Positions 42,619-51,630 of a stretch of 64,000 nt of DNA are shown here, piece by piece. How positions within the stretch are numbered: position 1 is the stretch's first letter; every line of letters starts with the position of its first letter. Source of the DNA: Desulfovibrio sp. 86 (GTDB lineage Bacteria; Desulfobacterota; Desulfovibrionia; Desulfovibrionales; Desulfovibrionaceae); the NCBI RefSeq assembly GCF_902702915.1, contig NZ_LR738849.1:3178001-3242000 (forward strand), written 5' to 3'. The position numbers and the translations under genes are program-made. The notes under the pieces were generated by a model. It was not told the DNA's origin and did no database searches. It saw nothing but the letters and a program-made list of their open reading frames with translations.

Positions 42619-44397
42619 ATGAGCGAACGGAAAGTACGCGGTCTGGAAGACAGAGAGGCTCAGGAACGCAAAACCCTGCTGCGCGATGTGCGTTCGCCGG
42701 TGCAGCAACTGGCGGACGCCCTCAAAAACGGCACGGTGCAGACTTCCGGCGTGTTCGGGGCGGGAGTGTGTCTGTTTGCCTTCCCTGTGGCGGCAACGCC
42801 GCTGTTCGGGCTTGGCTTGTTCTTCTTTATCCTGCGCTGTCTGTGTGTGAGGAATGAACGACTGCCGTTCCGTATGCCGCTCGGTTTGTACGGCACGGAT
42901 AGGGGCGACCCCCTGCCCGGCAGACGGGGCTTTGCCAAGCCCGAAGGCATTTTCTTTCTGGGCAATCGCTTGCAGGACAGCAAAGAGCTGTGGCTGAAGG
43001 CCAAGGATATTCTGACCCATGCGCTGCTTTTCGGCACCACCGGCTCCGGCAAAACGGAGACTCTGGTCTCGCTTGCCTACAATGCCCTCGCCACGGGCAG
43101 CGGCCTTTTCTACATCGACCCCAAAGCCAGCCCCAAGCTGGCCGTGCAGATTTGGCAGATGGCGCGGTTTCTGGGGCGTGATGATGATTTCCGGGTGCTC
43201 AACTACGGCACAAGCGGCAAGGTCAAGGGTAAATCCCCGCGCCGTCTCTCCAACACCAACAATCCCTTCACTTTCGGCAGCGCCGAAGCCCTGACGCAAC
43301 TTCTGGTGTCGCTCATGCCCGTTTCGGATGGGGCCAACAGCATCTTTGCCGACAAGGCGCAGGCCCTCATTTCCGGCGTCATGTATGCCCTGGTGGACTT
43401 GCGGGACAAGGGATTGCTCAAGCTTTCCACCAGTGTGATCCGCGACGCCCTGGCTCTGGAAAAATGCGTGGAACTGGCTCTGCGTCCTGAGTTGGACGCG
43501 GAATCGAGCGCCTCCATCAAAGCGGCCCTGGGCACGTCCGGCTGGATTGCCGGGCGGGAATTGAAGGATCAGCCTCCTTCGTTTGCGGAGCAATTCGGCT
43601 ATGCCCAATCCTACTTCGGCAAGGCGCTGTCCAGCCTGACAGATACCTACAGCCATATCTACGGTGCGGAAGACGGCGAGGTCGATTTCGCGGACGCCAT
43701 CATGCAGCGGCGCATCCTCGTAGTTTTATTGCCTTCGCTGGAAAAAGCGCCTGCGGAACTGGCGAGCCTCGGCAAAATCAGCCTGTCGGCTATCCGTAAT
43801 GCCTGCGCCGTGGGGCTGGGGGCGCAGATTGAAGGTGACGCCGCTGATGTGCTGGAAGCCCTGCCTACGGACACCATCGGCATCGGGCCGTATCTGTGCA
43901 TCGTGGACGAATACGCGGCCATCGTGACGCCGGGCTTTGAAGTGGTGCTGACGCAGGGGCGTGGCCTTGGCATTGCGGCCATTGTGGCCAGTCAGGATTA
44001 CGCGGGCATTCTGGAGGCGGACAAGAAAGGCGCACAACAGATGGTGGCCAACACATCCATAAAAATATTCATGAAGCTGCAAGACGCTGAAAAGACCTGG
44101 GAGCTGATACGCGGCCAGGCCGGGCAAGGCACGGTGGTGCGCAGCTCCGGCTTCTCGGTCAACGACAAGTCCGGCTCCGTCTACGCCGACACCATGAATA
44201 CCACCATAGAAAAAGAAGACCGCGTGGATTTACGCGATCTTCAGGAACAGATCGAGGGTGAGGCGCATTTCATCTTCTCCGGGCAGGTGGTGCGCGGAGA
44301 CATGTTCTACGCCAACCCTTCACTCAAAATGGCGCAGCTCCGTGTGCCGCAACTTATCCAACTTGGACAGGAGGTTTCCTATGATGTGGCAGCATAA
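42619..44397 (+). CDS. dotL: DotL/IcmO (TrbC)-type coupling ATPase
   Basis: The 592-residue protein is a VirD4-like coupling ATPase. Two membrane helices (GVFGAGVCLFAFPVAATPLF and GLGLFFFILRCLCV) precede the nucleotide-binding domain. Walker A is LLFGTTGSGKTETLVSLAYN and Walker B is GPYLCIVDEYAAIVTPGFE; RGLGIAAIVASQDYAGI follows. I use the ATG at 42619, with GAGGA upstream, rather than the in-frame 42565. It brings the relaxosome to the channel. The 3' end overlaps the next gene by 17 bases. Confidence 0.92.
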   Translation: MSERKVRGLEDREAQERKTLLRDVRSPVQQLADALKNGTVQTSGVFGAGVCLFAFPVAATPLFGLGLFFFILRCLCVRNERLPFRMPLGLYGTDRGDPLPGRRGFAKPEGIFFLGNRLQDSKELWLKAKDILTHALLFGTTGSGKTETLVSLAYNALATGSGLFYIDPKASPKLAVQIWQMARFLGRDDDFRVLNYGTSGKVKGKSPRRLSNTNNPFTFGSAEALTQLLVSLMPVSDGANSIFADKAQALISGVMYALVDLRDKGLLKLSTSVIRDALALEKCVELALRPELDAESSASIKAALGTSGWIAGRELKDQPPSFAEQFGYAQSYFGKALSSLTDTYSHIYGAEDGEVDFADAIMQRRILVVLLPSLEKAPAELASLGKISLSAIRNACAVGLGAQIEGDAADVLEALPTDTIGIGPYLCIVDEYAAIVTPGFEVVLTQGRGLGIAAIVASQDYAGILEADKKGAQQMVANTSIKIFMKLQDAEKTWELIRGQAGQGTVVRSSGFSVNDKSGSVYADTMNTTIEKEDRVDLRDLQEQIEGEAHFIFSGQVVRGDMFYANPSLKMAQLRVPQLIQLGQEVSYDVAA

Positions 44398-45142
44398 CAT
44401 TTTTGCAATTGTCGTTAGCACGTTGTTGTTCTTGCCTGTGTATATGGCTCATGCCGGAACGCCCATGTCGGATCGCGTTGCCGTGGAAGCCAAAGTCCGG
44501 GCCGAAGTGGGCAAAGACTTGGCTCTTCCCTATAATCCCTTTGAAACCCTGGCTGACCGTCAATGCCTGGACGGGCGGTCTGCAAAAGACTTTCAGGGCG
44601 ATCTTGTGGAGTATTGGGTCAATCTTGAATGCTCCTATTGCGGCATCCGCGAACCGCTGCAAGCCCAACGAGCCGTGCCGGATATGTGTATTGTGGTGCG
44701 GCATATTCCGACTGACCAATACGGCGAATCCCTCAAAAAGGCTCTGAGCTACGAGGCTCTCAAAAAGTTCTCTGCCAACGCGGCCAACCTCTTCTGGGAC
44801 AAGGTGCTGCCGCAGACGGCCCTGGGCATTCCCGTGCCCTATGAAGCCTCGCTCCTGCTGGCCTTTCAGGAAGCGGCCATTCCCGCTGAAAGTTTTGGCG
44901 AAGCACTTGCCGACAGCGCCACTACGATCGTCAATGAAGACATTCTCGCGGGGTATGGACGCATCAGCATTACGCCCACCTATGTTCTGGCGGGCATCCG
45001 CTTTCCTTCCTGCGACTTCACGGCAGGCCAACTGCGCGAGGCTCTATCCATCGCCAGGAAGGCCCGTGAGGGCGACACGGCGGCGCGGGATAAAGTCATT
45101 ACCATTATCACCAACGCGCAGCTCAACGAAAAAATGCTCTAA
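44381..45142 (+). CDS. DsbC/TrbB-like thiol:disulfide protein
   Basis: The 253-residue protein starts at ATG 44381 after CAGGAGGTTTCCT. It has a signal peptide (IFAIVVSTLLFLPVYMAHAG) and a thioredoxin fold with the redox motif VNLECSYCGIREPL. A cis-Pro-like segment, SITPTYVLAGIRFPSCDF, lies near the end. IncI TrbB proteins of this type isomerise disulfides in pilus or core proteins. It is the last gene of the dotM-dotL unit. Confidence 0.75.
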   Translation: MMWQHNIFAIVVSTLLFLPVYMAHAGTPMSDRVAVEAKVRAEVGKDLALPYNPFETLADRQCLDGRSAKDFQGDLVEYWVNLECSYCGIREPLQAQRAVPDMCIVVRHIPTDQYGESLKKALSYEALKKFSANAANLFWDKVLPQTALGIPVPYEASLLLAFQEAAIPAESFGEALADSATTIVNEDILAGYGRISITPTYVLAGIRFPSCDFTAGQLREALSIARKAREGDTAARDKVITIITNAQLNEKML

Positions 45143-45181
45143 CCGGGGGAGGTGCCCTCGTTTTCGCTTGCTTTTTTCTTG

Positions 45182-45209
45182 GTAAGGAATACAAGGAAAG
45201 TAAGGAATA
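45182..45209 (+). promoter_or_regulatory. Direct repeat GTAAGGAATA upstream of the AbrB gene
   Basis: GTAAGGAATA occurs at 45182-45191 and again at 45200-45209, eighteen bases apart, just ahead of AAGGAG and the ATG at 45226. Such spacing suits autoregulation by the AbrB-family protein that follows. Confidence 0.45.
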
Positions 45210-45225
45210 AAACAAGGAGCACCTC

Positions 45226-45423
45226 ATGAACATGGAAGTGTCCACCATGACCTCCAAGGGGCAGATCACCATCCCCGTGGCGGTTCGCAAGAAACTGGAT
45301 TTGCAACAGGGTGACAAGGTTGTCTTTATTGAGGACGACTCCCCCAAGGGGGGCATCCGCATACTGAACGCGGCCACACTGTCCTTTGGCAAAAGCGGGG
45401 AGGTTGTGACCGTACCAAGGTAG
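45226..45423 (+). CDS. AbrB/MazE-family DNA-binding protein (no cognate toxin)
   Basis: The 65-residue protein is a swapped-hairpin AbrB domain: TMTSKGQITIPVAVRKKLDL, then QQGDKVVFIEDD. The ribosome site is AAGGAGCACCTC. Usually these are antitoxins, but the next gene is the giant methylase-helicase only five bases later, and no toxin gene is present. It may therefore be a free-standing repressor of that gene through the repeats at 45182-45209. Confidence 0.75.
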   Translation: MNMEVSTMTSKGQITIPVAVRKKLDLQQGDKVVFIEDDSPKGGIRILNAATLSFGKSGEVVTVPR

Positions 45424-45428
45424 GCATT

Positions 45429-48400
45429 ATGGCGCGGCCACGCAAGCAGACCTATGACCCACGGCAACTGAGTTTCAATTTTGACGTGGCAGCGGATCAA
45501 ATTGAACAACTTCGGCGCGAGAACGCACACGCCGACAAGAAGGAGGAACACCATGCTCGACCGACAGACCAACCCGCTGGACATCGCCCGCACAGTGCTG
45601 CGCCCAGAAACCCTGCGCGAAGTACGCCGGGGCGGGTTCCCCAACTCAGCCTATTTGATTCTGGATCGCTGGGCGCTGAACCAGCCGGACGATCTGCGCC
45701 GTCTGGAAGCGAGAGGGGAAGTTTCGTTTCTGGTGACGCTGGATCAGCAATGTACGAGGGAAGCGAACGTGCTGAACTCGGATTCGGCCTGGGAAGCCAG
45801 CCGCCAGGGGATGAGCGACTGGGAGATTTTGCAGAACGCCGGGGTGGATACGAGCCTGAGAATTACCATATAGGCCCGGACGACCGGCTTGGCCACGGCG
45901 GCGCAAAGACCAAGTTTGCCGACAACATCGCCGCCATCCGCCTGCTCAAGGATTTGCAGGAACGCAAGGTGGATGTGGCCGGGCCGGATGAAAAAAAGGT
46001 TCTGGTGCGCTATGTGGGCTGGGGGGGACTCCCCCAGGCCTTTGACGCCCGCAACGAAAAGTGGGCTGCGGAATATCAGGAGCTGCAAAGCCTGCTTGCG
46101 CCGGACGAGTACGCCAAGGCCCGTCGTTCCACCCAGGACGCGCATTTCACGTCCGAAACCGTCATTCAGGGTATTTACCAGGGCCTGAACACCCTTGGTT
46201 TGCGTGAAGGCGGGCCGCTGCGCGTTCTGGAGCCTTCTGCGGGCATCGGCAACTTCATGGGGTTGATGCCCCAGGGCTACAATGCCGACATTCTGGCCGT
46301 GGAACTTGACCCCACCACAGCGGCCATTTCGCGCTATCTCTACCCCAAGGCCCGGCACCTGAACAACGGCTTTCAGAATGTGGAGCTTCAGCGGGCCAAC
46401 TTTGATCTTGTCGTCGGCAACCCGCCCTTTGGCAAGCAGACCCTCTACGATCCCAACTTCCCTGAGCTGCGCGGCTTTTCCATCCACAATTACTTTCTGG
46501 CAAAATCCGTCAGTCTGCTGCGCCCTGGCGGCATCGGGGCCTTTGTGGTCAGCCGCTTCTTCATGGACGCGGCAGACCCCAGCGCACGGGCGCATATTGC
46601 GGAGTCCGCCGACCTTCTGGGGGCCGTGCGCCTGCCGGAGACAGCTTTTCGGCAGAACGCCCTCACGGACGTGACCACCGATATTCTCTTCTTCCGCAAA
46701 CATGACGGTCAGCCTTTACGCAGCAAGGATTGGGTGCAGACGGCCACGGTGGAAGCTGAAGACCTGAAAGAAGGCGGCACCCGTCCTGCCACCATCAACA
46801 AATACTTTGTCGAACTGCCCGGCCAGATCATCGGCAGCATGGTCTATTCGGGCGGCATGTTTCAGGACGCGCTCAACTGTGTGGCTCCATCAGACATTGA
46901 TTTGGGTGCGGAAATTGCCAAGCGGGTGCAGGTGCTGCCGCCCATGCAGTATGTGCCAAGGGAAGAAAGCCCGGCAGCGGCCGTCAGCGAAGCCCGCAAT
47001 GAAGCCTTCATCGCCTCCGACTACTTTCAGTCCCTGAAAATGGGCGCGTTCTGCGTGGAGCCGCAGAGCCGCAAAATCGTTTTCAAGGCTGCCGGTGGTT
47101 TTGGCGACAGCACCTACGAAGCGGTGCCCATCAAGAATGATACGGCCCGGCAACGCCTTGCGGCCATGATTCAGGTGCGCGACAGCCTGCGCGACCTTCT
47201 CAATCTGGAAAAAAATGACGCAGAAGAGAAAATGATTGAAGGCGCACGGCGTCAGCTCAACGTGCAGTATGACAATTTTGTGCGCCGCCACGGGCACCTC
47301 AATTCCCAGACCAACCGCAGCCTCATGCGCGAAGACCCGGAGCATTCGCTGCTGGAGTCGCTGGAACTGGAGTACGACAAGGGGCTTTCCAAAGACCTGG
47401 CCAGGCGTCAGGAGCGGTCTCCGCGTCCGGCATCGGCCCGCAAGGCCGCTATTTTCCGGCAGCGGGTGTTAAAACCCACACAGATAGTGGATCGGGCCGA
47501 CACGGCCAAGGACGCCCTGGTCATCAGCCTGCGCGAATCGGGCAAGGTGGATTTTGCCCGCATGAACCAGTTGCTGCACCGCCCGGCAGAAGCCATTCAG
47601 AAGGAATTGCAGGACGAAGGCCTGATTTTCCGCAACCCGGCCAGCGCGGAATGGGAAATCCGCGACAAATATCTCACCGGCAATGTGCGCGACAAGCTCC
47701 ACAGGGCGCGGGCTGTGGCAGTAGACAACCCGCAGTATCAGCCCAATGTGGAAGCCCTCACCGCCGCCATGCCGCCAGAGATCGAGGCCGTGGACATTGG
47801 CGTGAAGTTCGGTTCCACCTGGGTGCCCGGCGAGGTGCTCTCCGACTTCATCGAAGAGCGCATCCACGGAGGCCGGGGGCATCAGAGCGTCAAATACGTT
47901 CCCATTCTGGGGCGCTGGGAAGCCAAGGTGTCCATCTATGACCGGTCGGCCAATACGGAGGTATGGGGCATTCCCGAATACCCTGCGGAAAAAATTCTTG
48001 AATCTCTGCTCTCCAATCGCCCCATCAAGGTGGAAAAGGAGAGCGGTGCCTATGACGAGCAAGACCGCCCTATCATGGTGGTGGATCAGGAACTCACCGC
48101 CGCCGCCATGCAGAAGGCCGATGAGGTGAAGCAAGCCTTTCTGGATTGGGTATGGACGGATGACGAGCGGCGCACCATGCTGGCCACGCTGTATAATGAA
48201 CGCTTCAATACCCATGTGCCGCCGCGCTATGACGGCTCGCATGTGCAGCTTGTGGGCGCGTCTTCTGACGTGACCCTGCGACCGCATCAGAAGGATGTGG
48301 TCTGGCGCGGCATTCAGGAAGGCACGGCGCTGTTTGACCACGTTGTGGGCGCGGGTAAGACGATGGCCTGCATTGCTACCATCATGGAATCCAAGCGCAT

Positions 48401-51083
48401 GGGCTTTTGCGCCAAGCCGATGGTGGTGGTGCCCAACCACCTGCTGTACCAGTGGCGAGATGAGTTTTACCGATTGTATCCCGGTGCCAACATTCTGGTG
48501 GCCGACAAGACCGACTTCACAAAGCAGAACCGCGAACGCCTCTTCAGCCGGGTGGCCACCGGCGATTGGGACGCCGTGGTGGTGGCGCATTCCAGCTTCA
48601 AAAAAATCGACATGCCCCGCGATATGCAGGAAGAAATCCTGCAAGAACAGATTGATGCCGTCATTGAAGCCATTGCCGACGCCAAGGAAAACAACGGGGG
48701 TCGGGCCACCATCAAGCAGCTTGAAAAACAGCGGGAGAAGATGGAAACCCGCTATGAGGCGCTCATGGCCAAAACCGGCCCCAAGGACAGGGCCGTGGAT
48801 TTTGGCGACTTAGGGGTGGACGCGCTCTTTGTGGACGAGAGCCACGAGTTCAAGAACCTGAGCTATACAACCACGATGAACGTGTCGGGCCTTGGCAATA
48901 TCACAGGTTCTGCCAAGGCTTTGGACATGTTCATCAAGTGCCGGTATCTGCAAAAAAAGAATGATGGCCGGGGCGTGTATTTCATGACCGGCACCCCCAT
49001 CAGCAACACCATTGCCGAAGTGTATACGCTGCAACGCTATTTGCAGTCTGATGAGCTGAAAAGCAAGGGCATCGAGTATTTTGACGCCTGGGCATCCACC
49101 TTCGGGCAGATCACCAACGGCTGGGAACTTGACGCCACGGGGGTGAATTACAAGCTGAAATCGCGTTTTGCCAGCTTTCAGAACGTGCCGGAGTTGCTCT
49201 CCATGTACCGCTCCTTTGCGGACGTGGTGACGAAAAACGATCTGGACGAACAGGCCAAGCAGGCCGGTATGCGCCCCCTGACACCTCCGATCACGGGCGG
49301 CAAGCCGCATAATCATGTGGTGGAGCGTTCCGGCGACCAGGCTGTCTACATGGATCAGATCATCCACCGTATGGAGCATCTGCCCAAAGACCCTCGCATC
49401 GACAATCCGCTGAAAATTACCAATGACGCCCGCAAGGCCGGGCTGGATTATCGTCTCATTGACTCGGAAGCCGGAGACAATGACGCTTCCAAGGTCAACG
49501 CGGCGGTGGATCGCATCGTGCAGATTTGGCAGGACACGGCGGCGGACAAGGGGACGCAGCTCGTGTTCTGCGATTTGTCCACACCCAAGGGCGTGGGGTC
49601 GGCAGCGCCTGCCCCCGTCCCCGGGTTGGAGTTTGTGGAAGAGGACTTTGGAGCGGGCGCGTCTGAAGACGTGGGGGATTTTTCGGATCGGGATGACGCA
49701 GCGCCTGACACGGATTCGGTGGAACCCGGCGACGATGACGGTGTGGACACATCCGTGGCCGCAGACATGGACGCCTGCGTGGCCGCTGATGCGCGTTTTT
49801 CCGTTTATGAGGACATGCGGCAAAAGCTCATGGAGCGCGGCATTCCCGCCGACGAGATCGCCTTCATCCACGATGCCAATACCGACATCCGCAAGGCCAA
49901 GCTGTTCAGCGACATGCAGGCGGGCCGGGTGCGCATCCTGCTTGGCTCCACGGCCAAAATGGGCGCGGGCATGAACGTGCAGAAACGCCTTGTGGCCGCG
50001 CATCATCTGGACGCGCCGTGGAGGCCAAGTGATCTTGAGCAACGCAACGGGCGCATCATCCGCCAGGGCAATAGCCTGTATGAGCGCGACCCGGACAAGT
50101 TTTCCGTAGGTATCTATTATTACGCCACAAAACAGACATATGACGCCAGGATGTGGCAGGTCATAGAGCAAAAAGCCGCCGCCATCGAGCAATTCCGCAA
50201 GGGCGACCTGCTCCAGCGCGTCATTGACGATGTGCAGTCCGAAGCCGCCAATGCGGCAGACATGAAGGCAGCGGCCTCCGGCAACCCGCTCATCCTCATG
50301 CAGGTGAAGCTGGCCAGCGACTTGCGCAAGCTGGAAGCCCTGTATTCGCAGCACCAGCGGTCGCAGCACCGCCTGCGCGACCGCCTCAAATGGCTTGGCG
50401 CTGCCGAAGAGAGGCTTGCCAAGGCTCAGGAAGCCTACGCCGCCAACTGTTCACAGCGCGACAGCCACACCCGCACCTTCAGCGAAAAGGGCAAGGAGCG
50501 CATTCGGCTGGAGTGGTTCAAGGACGGCAAAGTGCTGGGGGAGAAAAACAGCGAGCAGATCCAAAACATCTTGCGTGACGGCGTAAAGGACATCACGCGG
50601 GAAGCGCGAGCAAAGCCCACCCTGGGCACCTACCGGGGCTTTGAGGTGTCCATGCTGCGCTCGTCACTTGGGGCGGGCGGGGACGGCTTTCGCCTGGCCC
50701 TCAAAGGCAAGGGTGAACAGGAGTTTCAGCCCGACAATTTGGTCTACGGCTTTGACGAAAAGTTCAGCCTCTCCGGCATGTTTCAGCGCCTGGATAACTT
50801 TCTGGATAAGGGCCTTGAACAGGCGCACCAGACCTATCAAACCAACGTGCGCCAGGAAATGGCGGAATTGGCTACGGTCAAGGCCGCTCTGGGGCAGGAG
50901 TTCCCGCAGCAAGGCGAACTGGCCCTGGTGCGCGAGAACCACGGTGCCGTCATGCGCGAATTGAAGCGTATGCAGGATGAACCGGGCTATGTACCAGAAT
51001 GGCGACTTAGAACGACATTGCCTGAAGCACAAGAAAGTCTGAAGAGGGCTACAGACTTTCCTTCAGTGCCTTGCCGGGGGTGA
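45429..51083 (+). CDS. DarB-like N6-methylase/SNF2-helicase fusion (anti-restriction candidate)
   Basis: The frame gives 1884 residues. After a low-complexity N-terminus a methyltransferase domain follows from about residue 165: RVLEPSAGIGNFMGLMPQ is motif I and DLVVGNPPFGKQTLYDP is the NPPF catalytic motif. The helicase part starts near residue 950 with FDHVVGAGKTMACIATIMES (Walker A), ALFVDESHEFKNLSYT (DESH) and STAKMGAGMNVQKRLVAAHH, then RQGNSLYERDPDKFSVGIYY. A C-terminal helical domain of about 350 residues ends the protein. Phage P1 DarB has the same order and helps foreign DNA escape type I restriction; ArdC is encoded nearby. In 45553-45873 this frame has poor codon usage and a good out-of-frame gene lies there, so the true start of the methylase-helicase may be later. 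The 3' end overlaps the HU gene by 35 bases. Confidence 0.8.
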   Translation: MARPRKQTYDPRQLSFNFDVAADQIEQLRRENAHADKKEEHHARPTDQPAGHRPHSAAPRNPARSTPGRVPQLSLFDSGSLGAEPAGRSAPSGSERGSFVSGDAGSAMYEGSERAELGFGLGSQPPGDERLGDFAERRGGYEPENYHIGPDDRLGHGGAKTKFADNIAAIRLLKDLQERKVDVAGPDEKKVLVRYVGWGGLPQAFDARNEKWAAEYQELQSLLAPDEYAKARRSTQDAHFTSETVIQGIYQGLNTLGLREGGPLRVLEPSAGIGNFMGLMPQGYNADILAVELDPTTAAISRYLYPKARHLNNGFQNVELQRANFDLVVGNPPFGKQTLYDPNFPELRGFSIHNYFLAKSVSLLRPGGIGAFVVSRFFMDAADPSARAHIAESADLLGAVRLPETAFRQNALTDVTTDILFFRKHDGQPLRSKDWVQTATVEAEDLKEGGTRPATINKYFVELPGQIIGSMVYSGGMFQDALNCVAPSDIDLGAEIAKRVQVLPPMQYVPREESPAAAVSEARNEAFIASDYFQSLKMGAFCVEPQSRKIVFKAAGGFGDSTYEAVPIKNDTARQRLAAMIQVRDSLRDLLNLEKNDAEEKMIEGARRQLNVQYDNFVRRHGHLNSQTNRSLMREDPEHSLLESLELEYDKGLSKDLARRQERSPRPASARKAAIFRQRVLKPTQIVDRADTAKDALVISLRESGKVDFARMNQLLHRPAEAIQKELQDEGLIFRNPASAEWEIRDKYLTGNVRDKLHRARAVAVDNPQYQPNVEALTAAMPPEIEAVDIGVKFGSTWVPGEVLSDFIEERIHGGRGHQSVKYVPILGRWEAKVSIYDRSANTEVWGIPEYPAEKILESLLSNRPIKVEKESGAYDEQDRPIMVVDQELTAAAMQKADEVKQAFLDWVWTDDERRTMLATLYNERFNTHVPPRYDGSHVQLVGASSDVTLRPHQKDVVWRGIQEGTALFDHVVGAGKTMACIATIMESKRMGFCAKPMVVVPNHLLYQWRDEFYRLYPGANILVADKTDFTKQNRERLFSRVATGDWDAVVVAHSSFKKIDMPRDMQEEILQEQIDAVIEAIADAKENNGGRATIKQLEKQREKMETRYEALMAKTGPKDRAVDFGDLGVDALFVDESHEFKNLSYTTTMNVSGLGNITGSAKALDMFIKCRYLQKKNDGRGVYFMTGTPISNTIAEVYTLQRYLQSDELKSKGIEYFDAWASTFGQITNGWELDATGVNYKLKSRFASFQNVPELLSMYRSFADVVTKNDLDEQAKQAGMRPLTPPITGGKPHNHVVERSGDQAVYMDQIIHRMEHLPKDPRIDNPLKITNDARKAGLDYRLIDSEAGDNDASKVNAAVDRIVQIWQDTAADKGTQLVFCDLSTPKGVGSAAPAPVPGLEFVEEDFGAGASEDVGDFSDRDDAAPDTDSVEPGDDDGVDTSVAADMDACVAADARFSVYEDMRQKLMERGIPADEIAFIHDANTDIRKAKLFSDMQAGRVRILLGSTAKMGAGMNVQKRLVAAHHLDAPWRPSDLEQRNGRIIRQGNSLYERDPDKFSVGIYYYATKQTYDARMWQVIEQKAAAIEQFRKGDLLQRVIDDVQSEAANAADMKAAASGNPLILMQVKLASDLRKLEALYSQHQRSQHRLRDRLKWLGAAEERLAKAQEAYAANCSQRDSHTRTFSEKGKERIRLEWFKDGKVLGEKNSEQIQNILRDGVKDITREARAKPTLGTYRGFEVSMLRSSLGAGGDGFRLALKGKGEQEFQPDNLVYGFDEKFSLSGMFQRLDNFLDKGLEQAHQTYQTNVRQEMAELATVKAALGQEFPQQGELALVRENHGAVMRELKRMQDEPGYVPEWRLRTTLPEAQESLKRATDFPSVPCRG
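45553..45873 (+). CDS. Out-of-frame nested gene in the 5' part of the darB-like gene
   Basis: A 106-residue protein has an AAGGAGGAACACC-ATG start and ordinary protein composition (ARTVLRPETLREVRRGGFPN, NSAYLILDRWALNQPDDLRR, LEARGEVSFLVTLDQQ). By eye its codons are those preferred in the conjugation genes (CTG, CGC, GAA, GCC). The overlapping long frame instead uses GGA, CGA and AGT and reads as Ser/Gly/Pro/Arg-rich low complexity. Either both frames are used, or this small protein is the true product here and the helicase gene begins near 45870. I do not recognise its family. Confidence 0.55.
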   Translation: MLDRQTNPLDIARTVLRPETLREVRRGGFPNSAYLILDRWALNQPDDLRRLEARGEVSFLVTLDQQCTREANVLNSDSAWEASRQGMSDWEILQNAGVDTSLRITI

Positions 51084-51321
51084 ACTTCACCACCGTTGAC
51101 GCAGGGATTTGAATTTCAGCGCCTGTCCGAGGGTTGCGGCCTTTGCGGGCAGCGCGCTTTGTGGTTTTGAAGCTGCCAAAGCCCGGAATGGTAACGGCAT
51201 TGCCACTCTTCAATGTCTCGGCAATGCTGGCAAATAACTTTTCATACGCTGCTTCGGCTTGGGCCAGTGTGGCAAGCCCGGCTTCTTCTTTCAGTTTTTT
51301 GATCAGGTCTGATTTGCTCAT
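51049..51321 (-). CDS. HU/IHF-family nucleoid protein
   Basis: The 90-residue protein shows the DNABII fold: MSKSDLIKKLKEEAGLA, then AVTIPGFGSFKTTKRAARKG, RNPRTGAEIQIPASTVVKFT and PGKALKESL. The proline at the tip (NPRTG) that intercalates in bent DNA is present. The start at 51321 has GGAGGG upstream. HU or IHF is used for oriT bending, integrase function or replication. The gene is antisense to, and overlaps the last 35 bases of, the darB-like gene. Confidence 0.92.
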   Translation of the reverse strand: MSKSDLIKKLKEEAGLATLAQAEAAYEKLFASIAETLKSGNAVTIPGFGSFKTTKRAARKGRNPRTGAEIQIPASTVVKFTPGKALKESL

Positions 51322-51395
51322 AAGCCCTCCATAAGTATTTCGGCAAGGTAGCTCATACTCGCTGCTCATGCAAGTCGGCCTTTATGAAACGCTCA

Positions 51396-51425
51396 AGCCC
51401 CTCTTGCTCTGAAACAAGAGGGGCT
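51396..51425. repeat. Perfect 11-bp inverted repeat in the HU leader
   Basis: AGCCCCTCTTG (51396-51406) and CAAGAGGGGCT (51415-51425) frame an eight-base loop. No T-run follows on either strand. It is 75 bases upstream of the HU start and may be regulatory. Confidence 0.6.
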
Positions 51426-51515
51426 GTGTACTGTACCGTGCGACCCCACATATCAGGCAAGTCTTACATTCAACTTTGGCAGTTTGGGCAGACCAATTGA
51501 CCTGCATGGATGTAT

Positions 51516-51535
51516 GCCCCTTTCAGGGGCTTTTT
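51516..51535 (+). terminator. Intrinsic terminator after the darB-like gene
   Basis: GCCCCT (51516-51521) pairs with AGGGGC (51525-51530) and five T residues follow on the plus strand. It is oriented to stop transcripts coming from the darB-like gene across the antisense HU gene. Confidence 0.7.
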
Positions 51536-51630
51536 GTCGCCGTGACTTGTACAGATAAAATACTGTCATTTTCTGCCATGCAGACAAAAAAATAGAGGGA
51601 AGGCCTGAAAGAGCCAATTTACCGCTTTTT

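Larger units (their letters stand above)
51322..51630. other. Gap with two hairpins, no gene
   Basis: No protein gene is supported. It holds a perfect 11-bp hairpin at 51396-51425 in the leader of the HU gene and a plus-strand terminator at 51516-51535. Confidence 0.5.

Noticed and set aside
42250-43656. 468-codon minus-strand frame
   Set aside because: It is antisense to dotM and dotL, no ribosome site, low-complexity start.
48810-50369. 519-codon minus-strand frame
   Set aside because: It is antisense to the helicase domain with its conserved motifs; long antisense frames are common at this base composition.
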